14,672 nucleotides of DNA from Kocuria sp. (GTDB lineage Bacteria; Actinomycetota; Actinomycetes; Actinomycetales; Micrococcaceae), in NCBI GenBank assembly GCA_030454085.1, contig JAKDJD010000050.1, positions 1-14,672 on the forward strand. The letters are read 5' to 3'. The notes beneath the pieces were generated by a model. It did no database searches and was not told the origin of the DNA. It saw only the letters and a program-made list of their open reading frames with translations. Numbering within the stretch: position 1 is the first letter of the stretch; every line of letters starts with the position of its first letter. Both the position numbers and the translations under genes were made by a program. Below, piece after piece: positions 1-9,848 of the stretch.

Positions 1-70
1 CCGTTAGGCGGGGTTTCAACCTCCACCTAACGGCGGTGAGCGCCACCGAATCGGGTAACCACCACCCAAT
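1..70 (+). repeat. Degenerate repeat pair, left-edge copy
   Basis: Two related units lie here: TTTCAACCTCCACCTAACG (14-32) and AATCGGGTAACCACCACCCA (49-68). Positions 4-70 align without gaps to 14481-14547, with 52 of 67 bases identical by my count, and the distance between the two units (23 nt, start of ACCTAACG to start of GAATCGG) is the same. Positions 39-68 match 14591-14620 at 27 of 30 bases. A partial further copy (CGGGTAACCGC) is at 96-106. Positions 1-8 and 26-33 (CCGTTAGG/CCTAACGG) are also inverted repeats. Non-coding repeat of unknown function. Confidence 0.75.
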
Positions 71-226
71 TTGGGCATGGCAGGAGGGACCCCTCCGGGT
101 AACCGCGACGCCATCGCGCCGGGCCGCCGAACCAGGCCCGCCGAACGAGGCCCGCCCGACCAGGGCATCCGCGCCGCCGTCGTGTACCGGGCGACGCGCC
201 GCGTCACACGGCCGGGCGCCGCCTCA

Positions 227-297
227 GGCCGGTCCGTGACCGGCCCGGAGACACGGCGGGCGGCGTCGTACGAAACGACGCCGCCCGCGCAGGTGTC
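227..297 (-). terminator. Tandem GC-rich hairpins downstream of biotin carboxylase gene
   Basis: Two hairpins follow the minus-strand stop codon at 313. The near one pairs GCGGGCGGCGTCGT (256-269) with 275-288, a perfect 14-bp stem with a 5-nt loop, extended by outer GACAC/GTGTC arms (250-254, 293-297). The far one pairs GGCCGGT (227-233) with ACCGGCC (239-245), 7 bp with a 5-nt loop. There is no T-tract, so this would be a tail-less terminator or a 3' stabilising structure. The pairing is seen directly; the termination role is inferred from position. Confidence 0.6.
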
Positions 298-312
298 TGC
301 GAACCCGAGAGA

Positions 313-2130
313 CTACTTGATCGTTGCGATCACGGAGCCGGCCGTGACTGTGTCGCCCGGTTTGGCCTTGAGCCCGGTGACCTTGCCCGACTTGTGGGCC
401 GTCAACGGTTGCTCCATCTTCATGGCTTCGAGGACCACGACCAGGTCGCCTTCGCTGACCTTGCTCCCGTCCTTGACCGCCGTCTTGACGATGGTTCCCT
501 GCATCGGCGATGTCAGGTCGTCACCGCTCGTCGCCGACGTGGCCGAACCGGACCGGTTCTTGCGCTGTCGCGTCTTCGAGGACTTGGAGGACGACGACGC
601 GGCGCCGCCCACGTTCGGGATCAGCACCTCGAGCCTCTTGCCATTGACCTCGACGACGACCTTCTGACGATCGTCGTCCTCGCTGTCGATGGAGCCCGGG
701 TTGCCGCCGTAGGGCTCGATGCTGTTGTTGAATTCGGTTTCGATCCAACGGGTGTGCACCGAGAACGGTTCGTCGCCTTCGGGGGCAAAGGCCGGGTCGG
801 AGACCACGACACGATGGAACGTGGTCGCGGTCGGCATGCCGGTGATCTGCAATTCGGCCAGGGCGCGCCGTGAGCGTTCGAGCGCCTGCTGGCGGGAATT
901 GCCCGACACGATGAGCTTGGCCAGCATGGAGTCGAAATTGCCGCCGATGACGTCGCCGCCGACGACGCCCGAATCCCAGCGGACACCGGGGCCGGAGGGG
1001 ACCGTCAGCGTCTCGACTGTCCCCGGGGACGGCATGAAGTTGCGGCCCGGATCCTCACCGTTGATACGGAACTCGAAGGAGTGGCCGCGCAATTCGGGAT
1101 CGCCGTAGCCCAGTTCCTCACCGCGAGCGACCCGGAACTGCTCCCGGACGAGGTCCAGTCCGGAGACCTCTTCGGAGACCGGGTGCTCGACTTGGAGCCT
1201 GGTGTTGACCTCGAGGAAGCTGATTACGCCGTCCTGGCCGACCAGGAACTCGCACGTGCCTGCGCCCTGGTACTCGGCCTCGCGGAGAATGTCCTTGGAA
1301 GATTCGTAGAGCCGTTCGAGCTGCTGGTCCGAGAGGAACGGGGCCGGTGCCTCTTCGACCAGCTTCTGGTTGCGGCGTTGCAATGAGCAGTCGCGGGTCG
1401 AAACGACGACGACGTTGCCGTGCGCGTCCGCGATGCACTGGGTCTCCACGTGGCGGGGTGCATCCAGGAATCGTTCGATGAAGCACTCGCCGCGCCCGAA
1501 GGCGGCCGTGGCCTCGCGAACGGCCGATTCGAACATCTCTGGGATGTCCTCGCGTTCGCGGGCGACTTTGATGCCGCGTCCGCCGCCTCCGAAGGCTGCC
1601 TTGATCGCGATGGGGAGACCGTGCTGATCAGCGAAGTCCAGGACCTCCTGCGCGTTGGCGACGGGATCCTTGGTACCAGGAACCAGGGGAGCGCCGACCT
1701 TTTCGGCGATATGGCGTGCGGCAACCTTGTCGCCGAGTTCGGTGATAGCAGCGGGGGAGGGACCGATCCATGTGAGGCCGGCTTCCTGGACGGCGTGGGC
1801 GAATTCCGCATTCTCCGAAAGGAATCCGTACCCGGGGTGGATGGAGTCGGCGCCCGAACGTCGGGCCGCATCCAGGATTTTGTCGATCACGAGGTAGGAG
1901 TCGGCGGCGGTCGAACCTCCCAGGGAGAAGGCTTCGTCCGCGAGCTTCACATGGAGCGCATCGCGATCCGGGTCCGCATAGACGGCCACGGTCTGCAGGC
2001 CTTCGTCCGCGGCCGCACGGATCACACGAACCGCGATTTCACCACGGTTGGCGATCAGCACCTTGCCGACCGGACCGCTGGTGTAACGGGAATCCGCTCT
2101 GTTCTTCTGCTCTGACTCAGTGCTGGTCAC
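313..2130 (-). CDS. accA3: Acyl-CoA carboxylase alpha subunit (biotin carboxylase-BCCP fusion)
   Basis: This 605-residue protein carboxylates its own biotin using ATP and bicarbonate and feeds CO2 to a separate carboxyltransferase, giving malonyl- or methylmalonyl-CoA for lipid synthesis. Domains in order: biotin carboxylase N-domain about 20-130 ([13 protein letters not shown]), ATP-grasp about 135-335 (glycine loop GGGGRGIKV 181-189, EEAPAP 259-264, [14 protein letters not shown] 305-318), C-domain about 350-465 (RINGEDP 355-361), then a Ser/Lys/Arg-rich linker about 511-537 and a biotinyl domain about 538-605 with EAMKM, the biotin site being Lys571. Length and layout fit actinobacterial AccA3/AccA2. 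The start is GTG at 2130, preceded by AAGGAG with a 7-nt spacer. It lies 53 nt after maf. The epsilon and beta subunits are at 7954-9848, and birA, which would biotinylate Lys571, is at 10384. It is probably shared between several carboxyltransferases, as in mycobacteria. Symbol by family resemblance. Confidence 0.93.
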   Translation of the reverse strand: MTSTESEQKNRADSRYTSGPVGKVLIANRGEIAVRVIRAAADEGLQTVAVYADPDRDALHVKLADEAFSLGGSTAADSYLVIDKILDAARRSGADSIHPGYGFLSENAEFAHAVQEAGLTWIGPSPAAITELGDKVAARHIAEKVGAPLVPGTKDPVANAQEVLDFADQHGLPIAIKAAFGGGGRGIKVAREREDIPEMFESAVREATAAFGRGECFIERFLDAPRHVETQCIADAHGNVVVVSTRDCSLQRRNQKLVEEAPAPFLSDQQLERLYESSKDILREAEYQGAGTCEFLVGQDGVISFLEVNTRLQVEHPVSEEVSGLDLVREQFRVARGEELGYGDPELRGHSFEFRINGEDPGRNFMPSPGTVETLTVPSGPGVRWDSGVVGGDVIGGNFDSMLAKLIVSGNSRQQALERSRRALAELQITGMPTATTFHRVVVSDPAFAPEGDEPFSVHTRWIETEFNNSIEPYGGNPGSIDSEDDDRQKVVVEVNGKRLEVLIPNVGGAASSSSKSSKTRQRKNRSGSATSATSGDDLTSPMQGTIVKTAVKDGSKVSEGDLVVVLEAMKMEQPLTAHKSGKVTGLKAKPGDTVTAGSVIATIK

Positions 2131-2136
2131 TCATCC

Positions 2137-2170
2137 ACTCCTTATAATCCTCCCGTGAGCTTAGTAGCAA
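2137..2170 (-). promoter_or_regulatory. Candidate accA3 promoter overlapping its ribosome binding site
   Basis: On the minus strand TTGCTA (2165-2170) and TATAAG (2141-2146) are separated by 18 nt and match 4/6 and 5/6 of the housekeeping -35/-10 consensus. The -10 box runs straight into the Shine-Dalgarno AAGGAG (2137-2142). Transcription from here would begin near 2134, almost at the GTG start at 2130, giving a leaderless message, whereas read-through from maf would use the Shine-Dalgarno. A promoter match in a short gap can arise by chance. Confidence 0.4.
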
Positions 2171-2183
2171 AAACGCCATTTGC

Positions 2184-2903
2184 CTAAGTATTCGGCCTCC
2201 ACAATTCTGCTATGCGCCGGCCACGTTCTTCGAGCAGATCTTTCAATGCATTGACGCTCAGTCCCAGTACCGTATGGGACTCTCCCCGAATCCCTGCGAT
2301 GAATGCCGCACCGTAGCCTTCGATCGTGAACGAACCCGCGACTTCCAGGGGCTCTCCCGTGGCCACGTATGCGGTGATCTCCTCATTGCTCATGACGTCG
2401 AAGGTCACTTCGGCGGACCGAATCCGGCCGGCCCCCGAAGGCTTGTGGCCGGTGTGTTCCGTATCCGACCGATCGACCAACCAGTGCCCGGTGTGCAGGA
2501 TTCCGGTGGAGCCGCTCATTCTTCGAATGCGGGAGATGGCGACGTCGGGCTCGTGCGGCTTTCCGTAGGGTTCGCCCTCGAACTCGAACACGGAATCGCA
2601 TCCCAGAACGAAACTTCCGCGGGTCTCGGGCAATGCCGCGACGGCTTCCGCCTTGGCCCGGGCCAGGACCAGTGCCGTGTGGTCAGGAGCCAATGGCCCA
2701 CCCCGGTCGGCTTCGGCGGCGGACAAGGCCGCGTCTTCGTCGACCCCGGAGACGATGGTCCGGAACCGGATTCCCGAGGCGTTGAGGACCGAAGCCCGAG
2801 CGGGGGACTGGGAGGCCAGGACGAGATCGAGGTCGGGCACGGCGCCGGGGGACGCGGCCGCGTTCGACGGAGGGGTCTGTTCGAATGACTTCGGAGTGCA
2901 CAC
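2184..2903 (-). CDS. maf: Maf-like nucleotide pyrophosphatase
   Basis: A 239-residue Maf/HAM1-fold protein. The family hydrolyses non-canonical or modified nucleoside triphosphates (dTTP/UTP, m5U, pseudo-UTP or m7GTP types) to monophosphates, a house-cleaning role. Seen directly: the substrate-loop motif LASQSPAR at 29-36, GCDSVFEFEGEPYGKP at 101-116 with the likely catalytic Asp103, GSTGILHTGHWLVD at 131-144, and the C-terminal signature IEGYGAAFI (194-202) and LGLSV (213-217). The N-terminal 25 residues are a poorly conserved extension. The start is uncertain: GTG at 2903 has no clear Shine-Dalgarno and lies in an inverted repeat; GTG at Val22 is an alternative without a better site. maf is 53 nt upstream of accA3 and 54 nt downstream of the dehydrogenase, so co-transcription is likely. 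Maf next to carboxylase genes is a known actinobacterial arrangement. The substrate class cannot be told. Confidence 0.88.
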   Translation of the reverse strand: MCTPKSFEQTPPSNAAASPGAVPDLDLVLASQSPARASVLNASGIRFRTIVSGVDEDAALSAAEADRGGPLAPDHTALVLARAKAEAVAALPETRGSFVLGCDSVFEFEGEPYGKPHEPDVAISRIRRMSGSTGILHTGHWLVDRSDTEHTGHKPSGAGRIRSAEVTFDVMSNEEITAYVATGEPLEVAGSFTIEGYGAAFIAGIRGESHTVLGLSVNALKDLLEERGRRIAELWRPNT

Positions 2904-2935
2904 GTGACCCAGTCTAGGCCAGCGGTGTGCACCCC
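2893..2935 (-). promoter_or_regulatory. Inverted repeat over the maf start codon
   Basis: GTGTGCACCCC (2925-2935) and GGAGTGCACAC (2893-2903) are complementary at 10 of 11 positions with a 21-nt loop. On the minus-strand transcript the second arm starts exactly with the proposed maf GTG. Folding would bury the start codon, or act as a weak terminator after the dehydrogenase gene. Equally it could be an operator; the palindromic core is GTGCAC. The complementarity is seen; the role is inference. Confidence 0.45.
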
Positions 2936-2957
2936 GATCGTCAGGAGGGGCGTGGAA

Positions 2958-4481
2958 TCAGAAGAGTCCGGTCGGCTCCTCGGAGTAGGAGACCAGCAGA
3001 TTCTTGGTCTGCTGATAGTGGTCGAGCATCATCAAGTGATTCTCTCGGCCGTACCCGGATTTCTTGTAGCCACCGAACGCGGCGTGGGCCGGATACGAGT
3101 GGTAGTTGTTGACCCACACGCGTCCCGCCTGGATCGCGCGACCGGCCCGGTAGGCCGTGTTCTGGCCGCGGGTCCAGACGCCGGCCCCGAGACCGTAGGC
3201 GGTGTCGTTGGCGATCCGGATCGCGTCGTCGTAATCCTTGAAGGTGGTCACGCCGAGCACGGGCCCGAAGATCTCTTCCTGGAAGACGCACATCGAATTG
3301 TCTCCGCGGAACACGGTCGGCTGGATGTAGTAGCCGCCCTTCAGGTTCCCGTCGAGCTCGAGTGACTGGCCTCCCAAGAGTACTTCGGCGCCCTCTTGCG
3401 GGCCCTTCTCCAGGTACCCGGAGATCTTGTCGAACTGCTGCTTTGAGGCCTGGGCACCGACCATGGTTTCGGTGTCCAGCGGATTTCCCTGCTTGATCTT
3501 GCGGGCGCGTTCGAGGCCGTCGGCGACGAACTGGTCCGCGATGGATTCCTGAACGAGGGCACGCGAGGGGCAGGTGCAGACCTCGCCCTGGTTCAGGGCG
3601 AAGGACACGAATCCTTCGAGAGCCTTCTGATAGAAGGAATCGTCCTGGGATGCAACGTCCTCGAAGAAGATGTTGGGGGACTTTCCGCCGAGCTCAAGGG
3701 TTGATGGGATGATGTTGTCCGCGGCGGCCTTGGCGATTACCGATCCGGTGGTGGTCTCACCCGTGAAAGCGATCTTGCGAATCCGGTCGGACCCGGACAG
3801 CGCAGCGCCGGCTTCCTCGCCGAAACCGTTGACGATGTTGAGTACGCCGTCCGGCAGGATGTCCTGGAAGATTTCGGCGACCAGGAGAATCGAGGCCGGG
3901 GTCTGCTCGGCCGGTTTCAGAACGACCGTGTTCCCCGCGGCCAGGGCGGGGGCGATCTTCCACGTGGCCATCAGAATCGGGAAGTTCCACGGAATGATCT
4001 GGCCGACGACGCCGAGCGGCTCGTGGAAGTGGTACGCCGTGGTGTTCTCGTCGAGCTGCGAGAGGCGGCCTTCCTGAGTGCGGACGGCCGAGGCGAAGTA
4101 CCGGAAGTGGTCCACGGCCAAGGGGATGTCGGCGGCCAGGCACTCGCGGACGGGCTTGCCGTTGTCCCAGGTCTCCGCGACGGAGATGCGTTCGAGGTTC
4201 GCTTCCATGGCGTCGGCGAGCTTCAGAAGAACGGCCGCTCGCTCGGTCGGGGAAGTCTTGCCCCAGCTGTCGAAGGCCTTCCATGCGGCGTCGATGGCCA
4301 GGTCGACGTCTTCCGCGGTGCTGCGTGCGACCTCGGTGAAGACCTCACCCGTGACCGGTGATTTGTTCTCGAAATATTGACCCTTGGTCGGCGGGACCCA
4401 GGATCCTCCGATGAAATTCTCGTAGCGGGAACGGAACGCGGTGGGCGAATCGGGTGTCCCGGGCTGTGCATAGACCGTCAT
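2958..4481 (-). CDS. NAD-dependent aldehyde dehydrogenase, acetaldehyde (ExaC/AldB) type
   Basis: A 507-residue ALDH-superfamily enzyme that oxidises an aldehyde, probably acetaldehyde or another short aliphatic one, to the acid with NAD(P)+ in the cytosol. Seen: N-terminal [12 protein letters not shown] (20-31), PWNFP (164-168), the cofactor lysine in LKPAEQTP (188-195), FTGETTTG (239-246), general base Glu263 in LELGGKSPN, nucleophile Cys302 in GEVCTC, EEIFGPV (402-408) and a C-terminus ending GLF. All catalytic residues are present and the length is normal for the subfamily. The start was set at ATG 4481 because AAGGAG lies 5 nt upstream; the longer frame from 4502 would start upstream of that site. 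It is 54 nt before maf and is separated from the upstream symporter by a strong terminator. The small DUF779 partner gene that often accompanies such dehydrogenases (Rv0458-Rv0459 type, from memory) is not adjacent. The exact substrate is unknown. Confidence 0.9.
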   Translation of the reverse strand: MTVYAQPGTPDSPTAFRSRYENFIGGSWVPPTKGQYFENKSPVTGEVFTEVARSTAEDVDLAIDAAWKAFDSWGKTSPTERAAVLLKLADAMEANLERISVAETWDNGKPVRECLAADIPLAVDHFRYFASAVRTQEGRLSQLDENTTAYHFHEPLGVVGQIIPWNFPILMATWKIAPALAAGNTVVLKPAEQTPASILLVAEIFQDILPDGVLNIVNGFGEEAGAALSGSDRIRKIAFTGETTTGSVIAKAAADNIIPSTLELGGKSPNIFFEDVASQDDSFYQKALEGFVSFALNQGEVCTCPSRALVQESIADQFVADGLERARKIKQGNPLDTETMVGAQASKQQFDKISGYLEKGPQEGAEVLLGGQSLELDGNLKGGYYIQPTVFRGDNSMCVFQEEIFGPVLGVTTFKDYDDAIRIANDTAYGLGAGVWTRGQNTAYRAGRAIQAGRVWVNNYHSYPAHAAFGGYKKSGYGRENHLMMLDHYQQTKNLLVSYSEEPTGLF

Positions 4482-4507
4482 GGTATCTCCTTCGACGTCC
4501 AAAAAAA

Positions 4508-4568
4508 CGTGACATACACAATACTAACGACTGCGGGGCGAGAGGGTCACCCCTCCCGCCCCGCAGTC
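4508..4568 (-). terminator. Intrinsic terminator downstream of the symporter gene
   Basis: GACTGCGGGGCG (4529-4540) pairs perfectly with CGCCCCGCAGTC (4557-4568). After one mismatch GAGGG (4542-4546) pairs with CCCTC (4551-4555) around a TCAC loop. This is a 17-bp stem with a tetraloop, 26 nt after the symporter stop codon on the minus strand. The tail is only moderately T-rich, and a run of seven Ts follows farther down (4501-4507). It should insulate the dehydrogenase-maf-accA3 group from the symporter. Confidence 0.85.
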
Positions 4569-4594
4569 ATTGGGATCGGACCGTTGCCCACGGG

Positions 4595-6049
4595 TCAGCC
4601 GACGCCGGCTCCCGAAACCTGTCGCTCCGGACTGACCTCCTCGTCGGCCCCGGCGAATTCCTCGGCCGAGAGGTCGGATTCGAACCAGTCACTGGACCGC
4701 TTGGCGTTGTACAGGTCCTCGTCCAGAATTCCCTCCCTCTTCGAAATGATGGCCGGGATCAGCGCCTGACCGGAAACGTTCAGCGCGGTGCGCCCCATGT
4801 CGATGATGGGATCGATGGCAAGAAGCAGGCCGACGCCGTCGAGCGGGAGGCCCAGCGTCGACAGCGTCAGGGTCAGCATGACGGTCGCGCCCGTGGTTCC
4901 GGCAGTAGCCGCAGACCCCAGGACGGAGACGACGATGATGAGCACGTACTGCGCGATGCTCAGGTCGATCCCGTAGAACTGCGCCACGAAAGTCGCCGCC
5001 AGCGCCGGGTACACCGCCGCGCATCCGTCCATCTTGGTCGTGGCCCCGAATGGGACCGCGAAGGATGCGAAGGCCTGTGGGACACCGAAGTTGCGTTCCG
5101 CGACCCGCTGGGTCACGGGCATGGTCCCGATGGATGACCGGGAGACGAAGCCGATCTGTGCGGCGGGCCAGACGCCTGAGAAGAACTGTTTGACGGACAA
5201 GCCCTGGGTTCGCGCCAGAACGGGGTAGACCACGAATCCGACGATCGCGAGCCCCACGTAGAGAAGGATCACGAACTTGGCGAGCGAGCCCATCGTGGTC
5301 CAGCCGTACGTGAAGACGGCGGTCCCGATCAGGCCGAGGGTTCCGAGCGGGGCCAGGCGGATGATCCACCACAGGACCTTCTGGATGATGGCCAGGGCAG
5401 AGCGGATGAACGCGAGGAAGGGCTCGGCGGCCTTGCCGACCTTGAGGGCAGCGATGCCGATGGCTCCGGAAATGACCAGGATCTGGAGGACATTGAAGGT
5501 TGGGGACGAGGTCAGATCGCCGTCCGCCTCCTCGGTGCTCACGGTGAGGCCCAGGAAATTGGCCGGAATGATGCTGGTGACGAAGGACAGCCACGATCCC
5601 GTGGTGCCCGAATAGGCATCCGGTGCGGACATGCCGGTGTTGGCGCCGGGGCGGAAGATCGCACCCAGCAGGATGCCGATGACGACGGCGATCAGCGCCG
5701 TCCCGGCGAACCAGAGAATCGTCTTCCAAGCCAGCCGTGCAGCGTTCGTGACCTGGCTCAGATTCGCGATCGAGGAGATCACCGCCGTGACCACGAGCGG
5801 AACGACCGCGGCCTTGAGCAGGGAAACGTAGCTCGAACCGATCGTGTCCAGGGTGGTCATGAGCCAGTTGGGGTTCTTCTCCGCGTCCCCGCCGAGGGCG
5901 AGGGCCAAGAATCCGAGGGCCACGCCGAGGACCAGGCCCATGAGGATCTGGAGACCGAAGTTGGTCATCCAGGAGGGGAGCCGGCGAGTGCGGGGAGGGG
6001 GTGCAGATGCGGGAGTATCCGGCGTCGTGGCGGAAGGGCGAGTAGACAT
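4595..6049 (-). CDS. Dicarboxylate/amino acid:cation symporter (DAACS/GltP family)
   Basis: A 484-residue membrane carrier of the glutamate-transporter fold, importing a dicarboxylate or amino acid by cation coupling. The hydrophobic profile shows about eight membrane segments plus the two re-entrant hairpins. HP1 carries SRSSIGTMPVT (303-313, compare the GltPh-type TRSSSGTLPVT); the TM7 motif is KMDGC (339-343) in place of the canonical NMDGT; HP2 is GSAATAGTTGATV (378-390); TM8 has DPIIDMGRTALNVSGQ (413-428), so the substrate-binding Asp417, Arg420 and Asn424 equivalents are kept. The residue matching the sodium-site Asp405 of GltPh is Gln428. The N-terminus (1-25) is Pro/Thr-rich and the C-terminal tail (about 440-484) acidic. 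ATG at 6049 has only a weak GAGG upstream. The preceding gap 6050-6153 is AT-rich for this genome and probably holds its promoter. Substrate and coupling ion are open. Confidence 0.9.
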   Translation of the reverse strand: MSTRPSATTPDTPASAPPPRTRRLPSWMTNFGLQILMGLVLGVALGFLALALGGDAEKNPNWLMTTLDTIGSSYVSLLKAAVVPLVVTAVISSIANLSQVTNAARLAWKTILWFAGTALIAVVIGILLGAIFRPGANTGMSAPDAYSGTTGSWLSFVTSIIPANFLGLTVSTEEADGDLTSSPTFNVLQILVISGAIGIAALKVGKAAEPFLAFIRSALAIIQKVLWWIIRLAPLGTLGLIGTAVFTYGWTTMGSLAKFVILLYVGLAIVGFVVYPVLARTQGLSVKQFFSGVWPAAQIGFVSRSSIGTMPVTQRVAERNFGVPQAFASFAVPFGATTKMDGCAAVYPALAATFVAQFYGIDLSIAQYVLIIVVSVLGSAATAGTTGATVMLTLTLSTLGLPLDGVGLLLAIDPIIDMGRTALNVSGQALIPAIISKREGILDEDLYNAKRSSDWFESDLSAEEFAGADEEVSPERQVSGAGVG

Positions 6050-6153
6050 GACCTCAACCCTAAGGCGTCGAGCAATAACACAGAAAAGGACTGAGAAGAA
6101 ATATTACGGGAATAAATGTGTCCTGTGGCCTAGATCATCGCCAAGGGCAGGCC
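6050..6153 (-). promoter_or_regulatory. AT-rich gap upstream of the symporter
   Basis: This 104-nt gap between the DUF885 gene stop and the symporter start is markedly richer in A/T than its surroundings, mainly at 6065-6120 (for example ATATTACGGGAATAAATG on the plus strand). It is the probable symporter promoter region. I could not fix a -35/-10 pair. A weak 7-bp stem (AGGCCAC with GTGGCCT-like arms, one bulge, about 6126-6163) near the DUF885 stop might be a poor terminator. Confidence 0.35.
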
Positions 6154-7851
6154 TCACCGTGACACAGCGCGACGGAGAGTGTCGAGACCCACCGAACCGA
6201 CCTTCAGGGCCCTGGTGTGGAAATCCTTGATGCTCTCACCCCGAGCCAGCGCCTCATCGCGCAACTGCTCCCAGATGCGCTGGCCGACCTTGTACGACGG
6301 AGCCTGACCGTACCACCCGAGGTAACGGTTGAACTCGAAGTCCAACTGCCCCTGGGGGATATCGAGGTTCTGCTTCAGGAATTCGTACCCGATCTCGGGG
6401 GTCCACGGGCCCGGCTCGACGCTGAGTTCCTCGGCCCACCGGCCGGGGATCGGCAGTTCGCAGTGGACGCCGATGTCGAAGACGACCCGTGCGGCACGCA
6501 TCCGCTGCCCGTCGAGCATGCCCATCATGTCACCCGGATCGTCCAGGTATCCGAGTCCGGCCATAAGGCGTTCGGCGTAGAGCGCCCACCCTTCTCCGTG
6601 CCCTGAATACCAGAGGCCGTGGGCTCTCCACTTGTTGATGGACTCGGCCATCGCGGTCGACGTGGAGAACTGGAGATGATGACCGGGCACGCCCTCGTGA
6701 TAGACCGTCGAGGTCTCGCTCCACGTGGTGAACTCCCGCTCCCCCTCCGTGACCGACCACCACATGCGACCCGGCCTCGAGAAGTCCGCAGAGGGGCCCG
6801 TGTAATAGATGCCGCCCTCCTGGGTCGGGGCGATCATGCATTCGAGCCGGCGCATGGGCCCATCGATCACAAAGTGTTCCCGCGAGAGGCCTTCGACCGC
6901 CCGGTCCGAGAGGTCCTGCATCCATTCTCGAAGAGCGTCCTTGCCCTCGATCCTGCGCGAGGGGTCCCGGTTCAGCAGTTCCTTGGCCTCCGCGATCGTG
7001 GCGCCCGGGCTGATCCGACGGGCGGCCTCCTGTTGCTCGTCGATGATCCGGTCCAGCTCGTCGATTCCCCAGGCGTAGGTTTCGTCCAGGTCGATCGTCG
7101 CGCCGAGGAACTCCCGAGAGCGGAGACGGTAGCGCTCGCGGCCGACGGCGTCCCGTTCGGGGGCCTGGGGGAGAAGTTCGTCCCGGAGGTATTCGGCCAG
7201 TTCGGCGTGGGCCGCGCGGGCCTTTTCTGCGGAGGCTCGCCCCTTCGCGTCCAGGGTCGGATCGGATGCGGCGGCGTCGGCGGCCAGGCCATCGAAGAAT
7301 CCACCGGGTTCGGCGTAGGCTGCGAGCTGGTCGGCCAGGATGCCGACCTGCCGGGCTGCGGCGACCCGGCCCTGACGCGCGGCATCCGCCAGTGTGTCGC
7401 GGAAACCCTGGAGGGCTCGGCGAACGTTCTCCATGCGTCCGACGATGTGTGCCCAATCCTGCGGGGTGGCTTGCGGCATGAGATCGAAGACCTGACGGAC
7501 GGCGTGCGCCGGGGTCTCGATGTTGTTCAGCTCCCAGTCGCCCAGGCCCGCCTCATGCATCTCGACGACGAGCCCGAGGCTCTCGCGCAACGCGTCCAGG
7601 GTCACCCGGTCGACGTCGTCCTGTGGTCTGAGCCCCTCGGCCTCGGCCAGCGTTCGGCGGGCGAGTCGCACATGTTCGAGCGCGCCCTCGGGGGAGAGGT
7701 CCCCGTACTCGGTCTCGCGGCCCGGGATGCCTTCTATCGTGGCCGCGGCCGGATCCAGGTCCATGAGGGAGTCGTAATAGCGGTCGGCCAGGCGGTCGAC
7801 GTCGCTGGTCCGCCGATCGAGACGCAAGGATTCGGGCAACTCATTCGTCAT
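6154..7851 (-). CDS. DUF885 family protein, putative zinc metallopeptidase
   Basis: A 565-residue DUF885 protein. Family members are treated as zinc-dependent peptidases or hydrolases, but few have a known substrate. Seen: the long helical N-terminal half typical of the family, the metal-binding motif HEGVPGHH (385-392), EGWALYAERL (420-429) whose glutamate is the likely third ligand, DIGVH (459-463), and GQAPSYKVGQ near the C-terminus (515-524). No signal peptide or membrane segment is visible, so the product is probably cytosolic. The start ATG at 7851 has AGGATGG about 5 nt upstream. It follows the accE terminator at 7893-7938 and so probably has its own promoter in the remaining short gap of about 50 nt. 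It sits among genes for an aldehyde dehydrogenase and a carrier, with no clear shared pathway. A role in peptide turnover is a family-level guess. Confidence 0.85.
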   Translation of the reverse strand: MTNELPESLRLDRRTSDVDRLADRYYDSLMDLDPAAATIEGIPGRETEYGDLSPEGALEHVRLARRTLAEAEGLRPQDDVDRVTLDALRESLGLVVEMHEAGLGDWELNNIETPAHAVRQVFDLMPQATPQDWAHIVGRMENVRRALQGFRDTLADAARQGRVAAARQVGILADQLAAYAEPGGFFDGLAADAAASDPTLDAKGRASAEKARAAHAELAEYLRDELLPQAPERDAVGRERYRLRSREFLGATIDLDETYAWGIDELDRIIDEQQEAARRISPGATIAEAKELLNRDPSRRIEGKDALREWMQDLSDRAVEGLSREHFVIDGPMRRLECMIAPTQEGGIYYTGPSADFSRPGRMWWSVTEGEREFTTWSETSTVYHEGVPGHHLQFSTSTAMAESINKWRAHGLWYSGHGEGWALYAERLMAGLGYLDDPGDMMGMLDGQRMRAARVVFDIGVHCELPIPGRWAEELSVEPGPWTPEIGYEFLKQNLDIPQGQLDFEFNRYLGWYGQAPSYKVGQRIWEQLRDEALARGESIKDFHTRALKVGSVGLDTLRRAVSR

Positions 7852-7892
7852 GGCACCATCCTAGACCGTGATGACAGGGATCACAGGGGCGG

Positions 7893-7938
7893 GAAAATGG
7901 AAAAGCCCCCACCGGCCGCACGGGTCGGTGAGGGCTTT
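7893..7938 (-). terminator. Intrinsic terminator downstream of accE
   Basis: AAAGCCCCCACCG (7902-7914) pairs with CGGTGAGGGCTTT (7926-7938) at 12 of 13 positions, with an 11-nt loop. On the minus strand the stem is followed by TTTTCCATTTTCCC (about 7891-7904). This has the form of a rho-independent terminator 15 nt after the accE stop. It marks the end of the accB-accE transcript and separates it from the DUF885 gene. Confidence 0.88.
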
Positions 7939-7953
7939 CGTGGAGCGCGGGGC

Positions 7954-8205
7954 TTACCTCGGTTTGGCGCGGCGCCAGGAACCCGGGCCGGGAGGGAGGC
8001 TCGCACCGATGCGCTGGCGTCGTGACAACAGGCGGCCGACGTCGGACAGCGGCCCGTTCGTCTGCCTCGATCTCGGCTCGGGCTGTCGTTGCCGTGACTG
8101 GAGCACGGCCACGGTCAGCGCGGCGATCTCTTCTTCGGTCGGGGACCCCTTGACCACCGAGAACATAGGCTCTTCGGGCGTGGATGCTTCGTTCTGCACA
8201 GCCAT
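7954..8205 (-). CDS. accE: Acyl-CoA carboxylase epsilon subunit
   Basis: An 83-residue protein of the actinobacterial acyl-CoA carboxylase epsilon family (AccE/PccE), small accessory subunits that join or stimulate the alpha-beta carboxylase complex. Seen: the family signature FSVVKGSPTEEEIAALTVAV at 15-34, followed by a basic, proline-rich tail with little predicted structure (GASLPPGPGSWRRA near the end), as in homologues. ATG at 8205 is preceded by GGGGAAGGAA. This Shine-Dalgarno overlaps the stop codon region of the carboxyltransferase gene only 11 nt away, so the two are very probably translationally coupled and made in fixed ratio. A strong terminator follows. Family identity is secure from the motif and the position directly behind the beta subunit. 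Confidence 0.9.
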   Translation of the reverse strand: MAVQNEASTPEEPMFSVVKGSPTEEEIAALTVAVLQSRQRQPEPRSRQTNGPLSDVGRLLSRRQRIGASLPPGPGSWRRAKPR

Positions 8206-8216
8206 GATTCCTTCCC

Positions 8217-9848
<1,632 letters not shown>

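Larger units (their letters stand above)
1..312. other. Gene-free left edge with repeats and hairpins
   Basis: No convincing gene is seen here; the open frames are short, arginine- and proline-rich and match no family I recognise. The stretch lies downstream of the minus-strand biotin carboxylase gene. It holds short repeats at about 1-105 that recur at the right end of the window, and two tandem GC-rich hairpins at 227-297 next to the carboxylase stop codon. Confidence 0.7.

Noticed and set aside
2119..2134. Five-codon leader peptide (ATG at 2134) overlapping the accA3 start
   Set aside because: It is most likely a chance ATG in the spacer; nothing in its codons suggests attenuation.
4502..4528. 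CRP-like site (TGTG..TCAC) upstream of the dehydrogenase
   Set aside because: The half-sites are only 4 nt apart, too close for the TGTGA-N6-TCACA arrangement.
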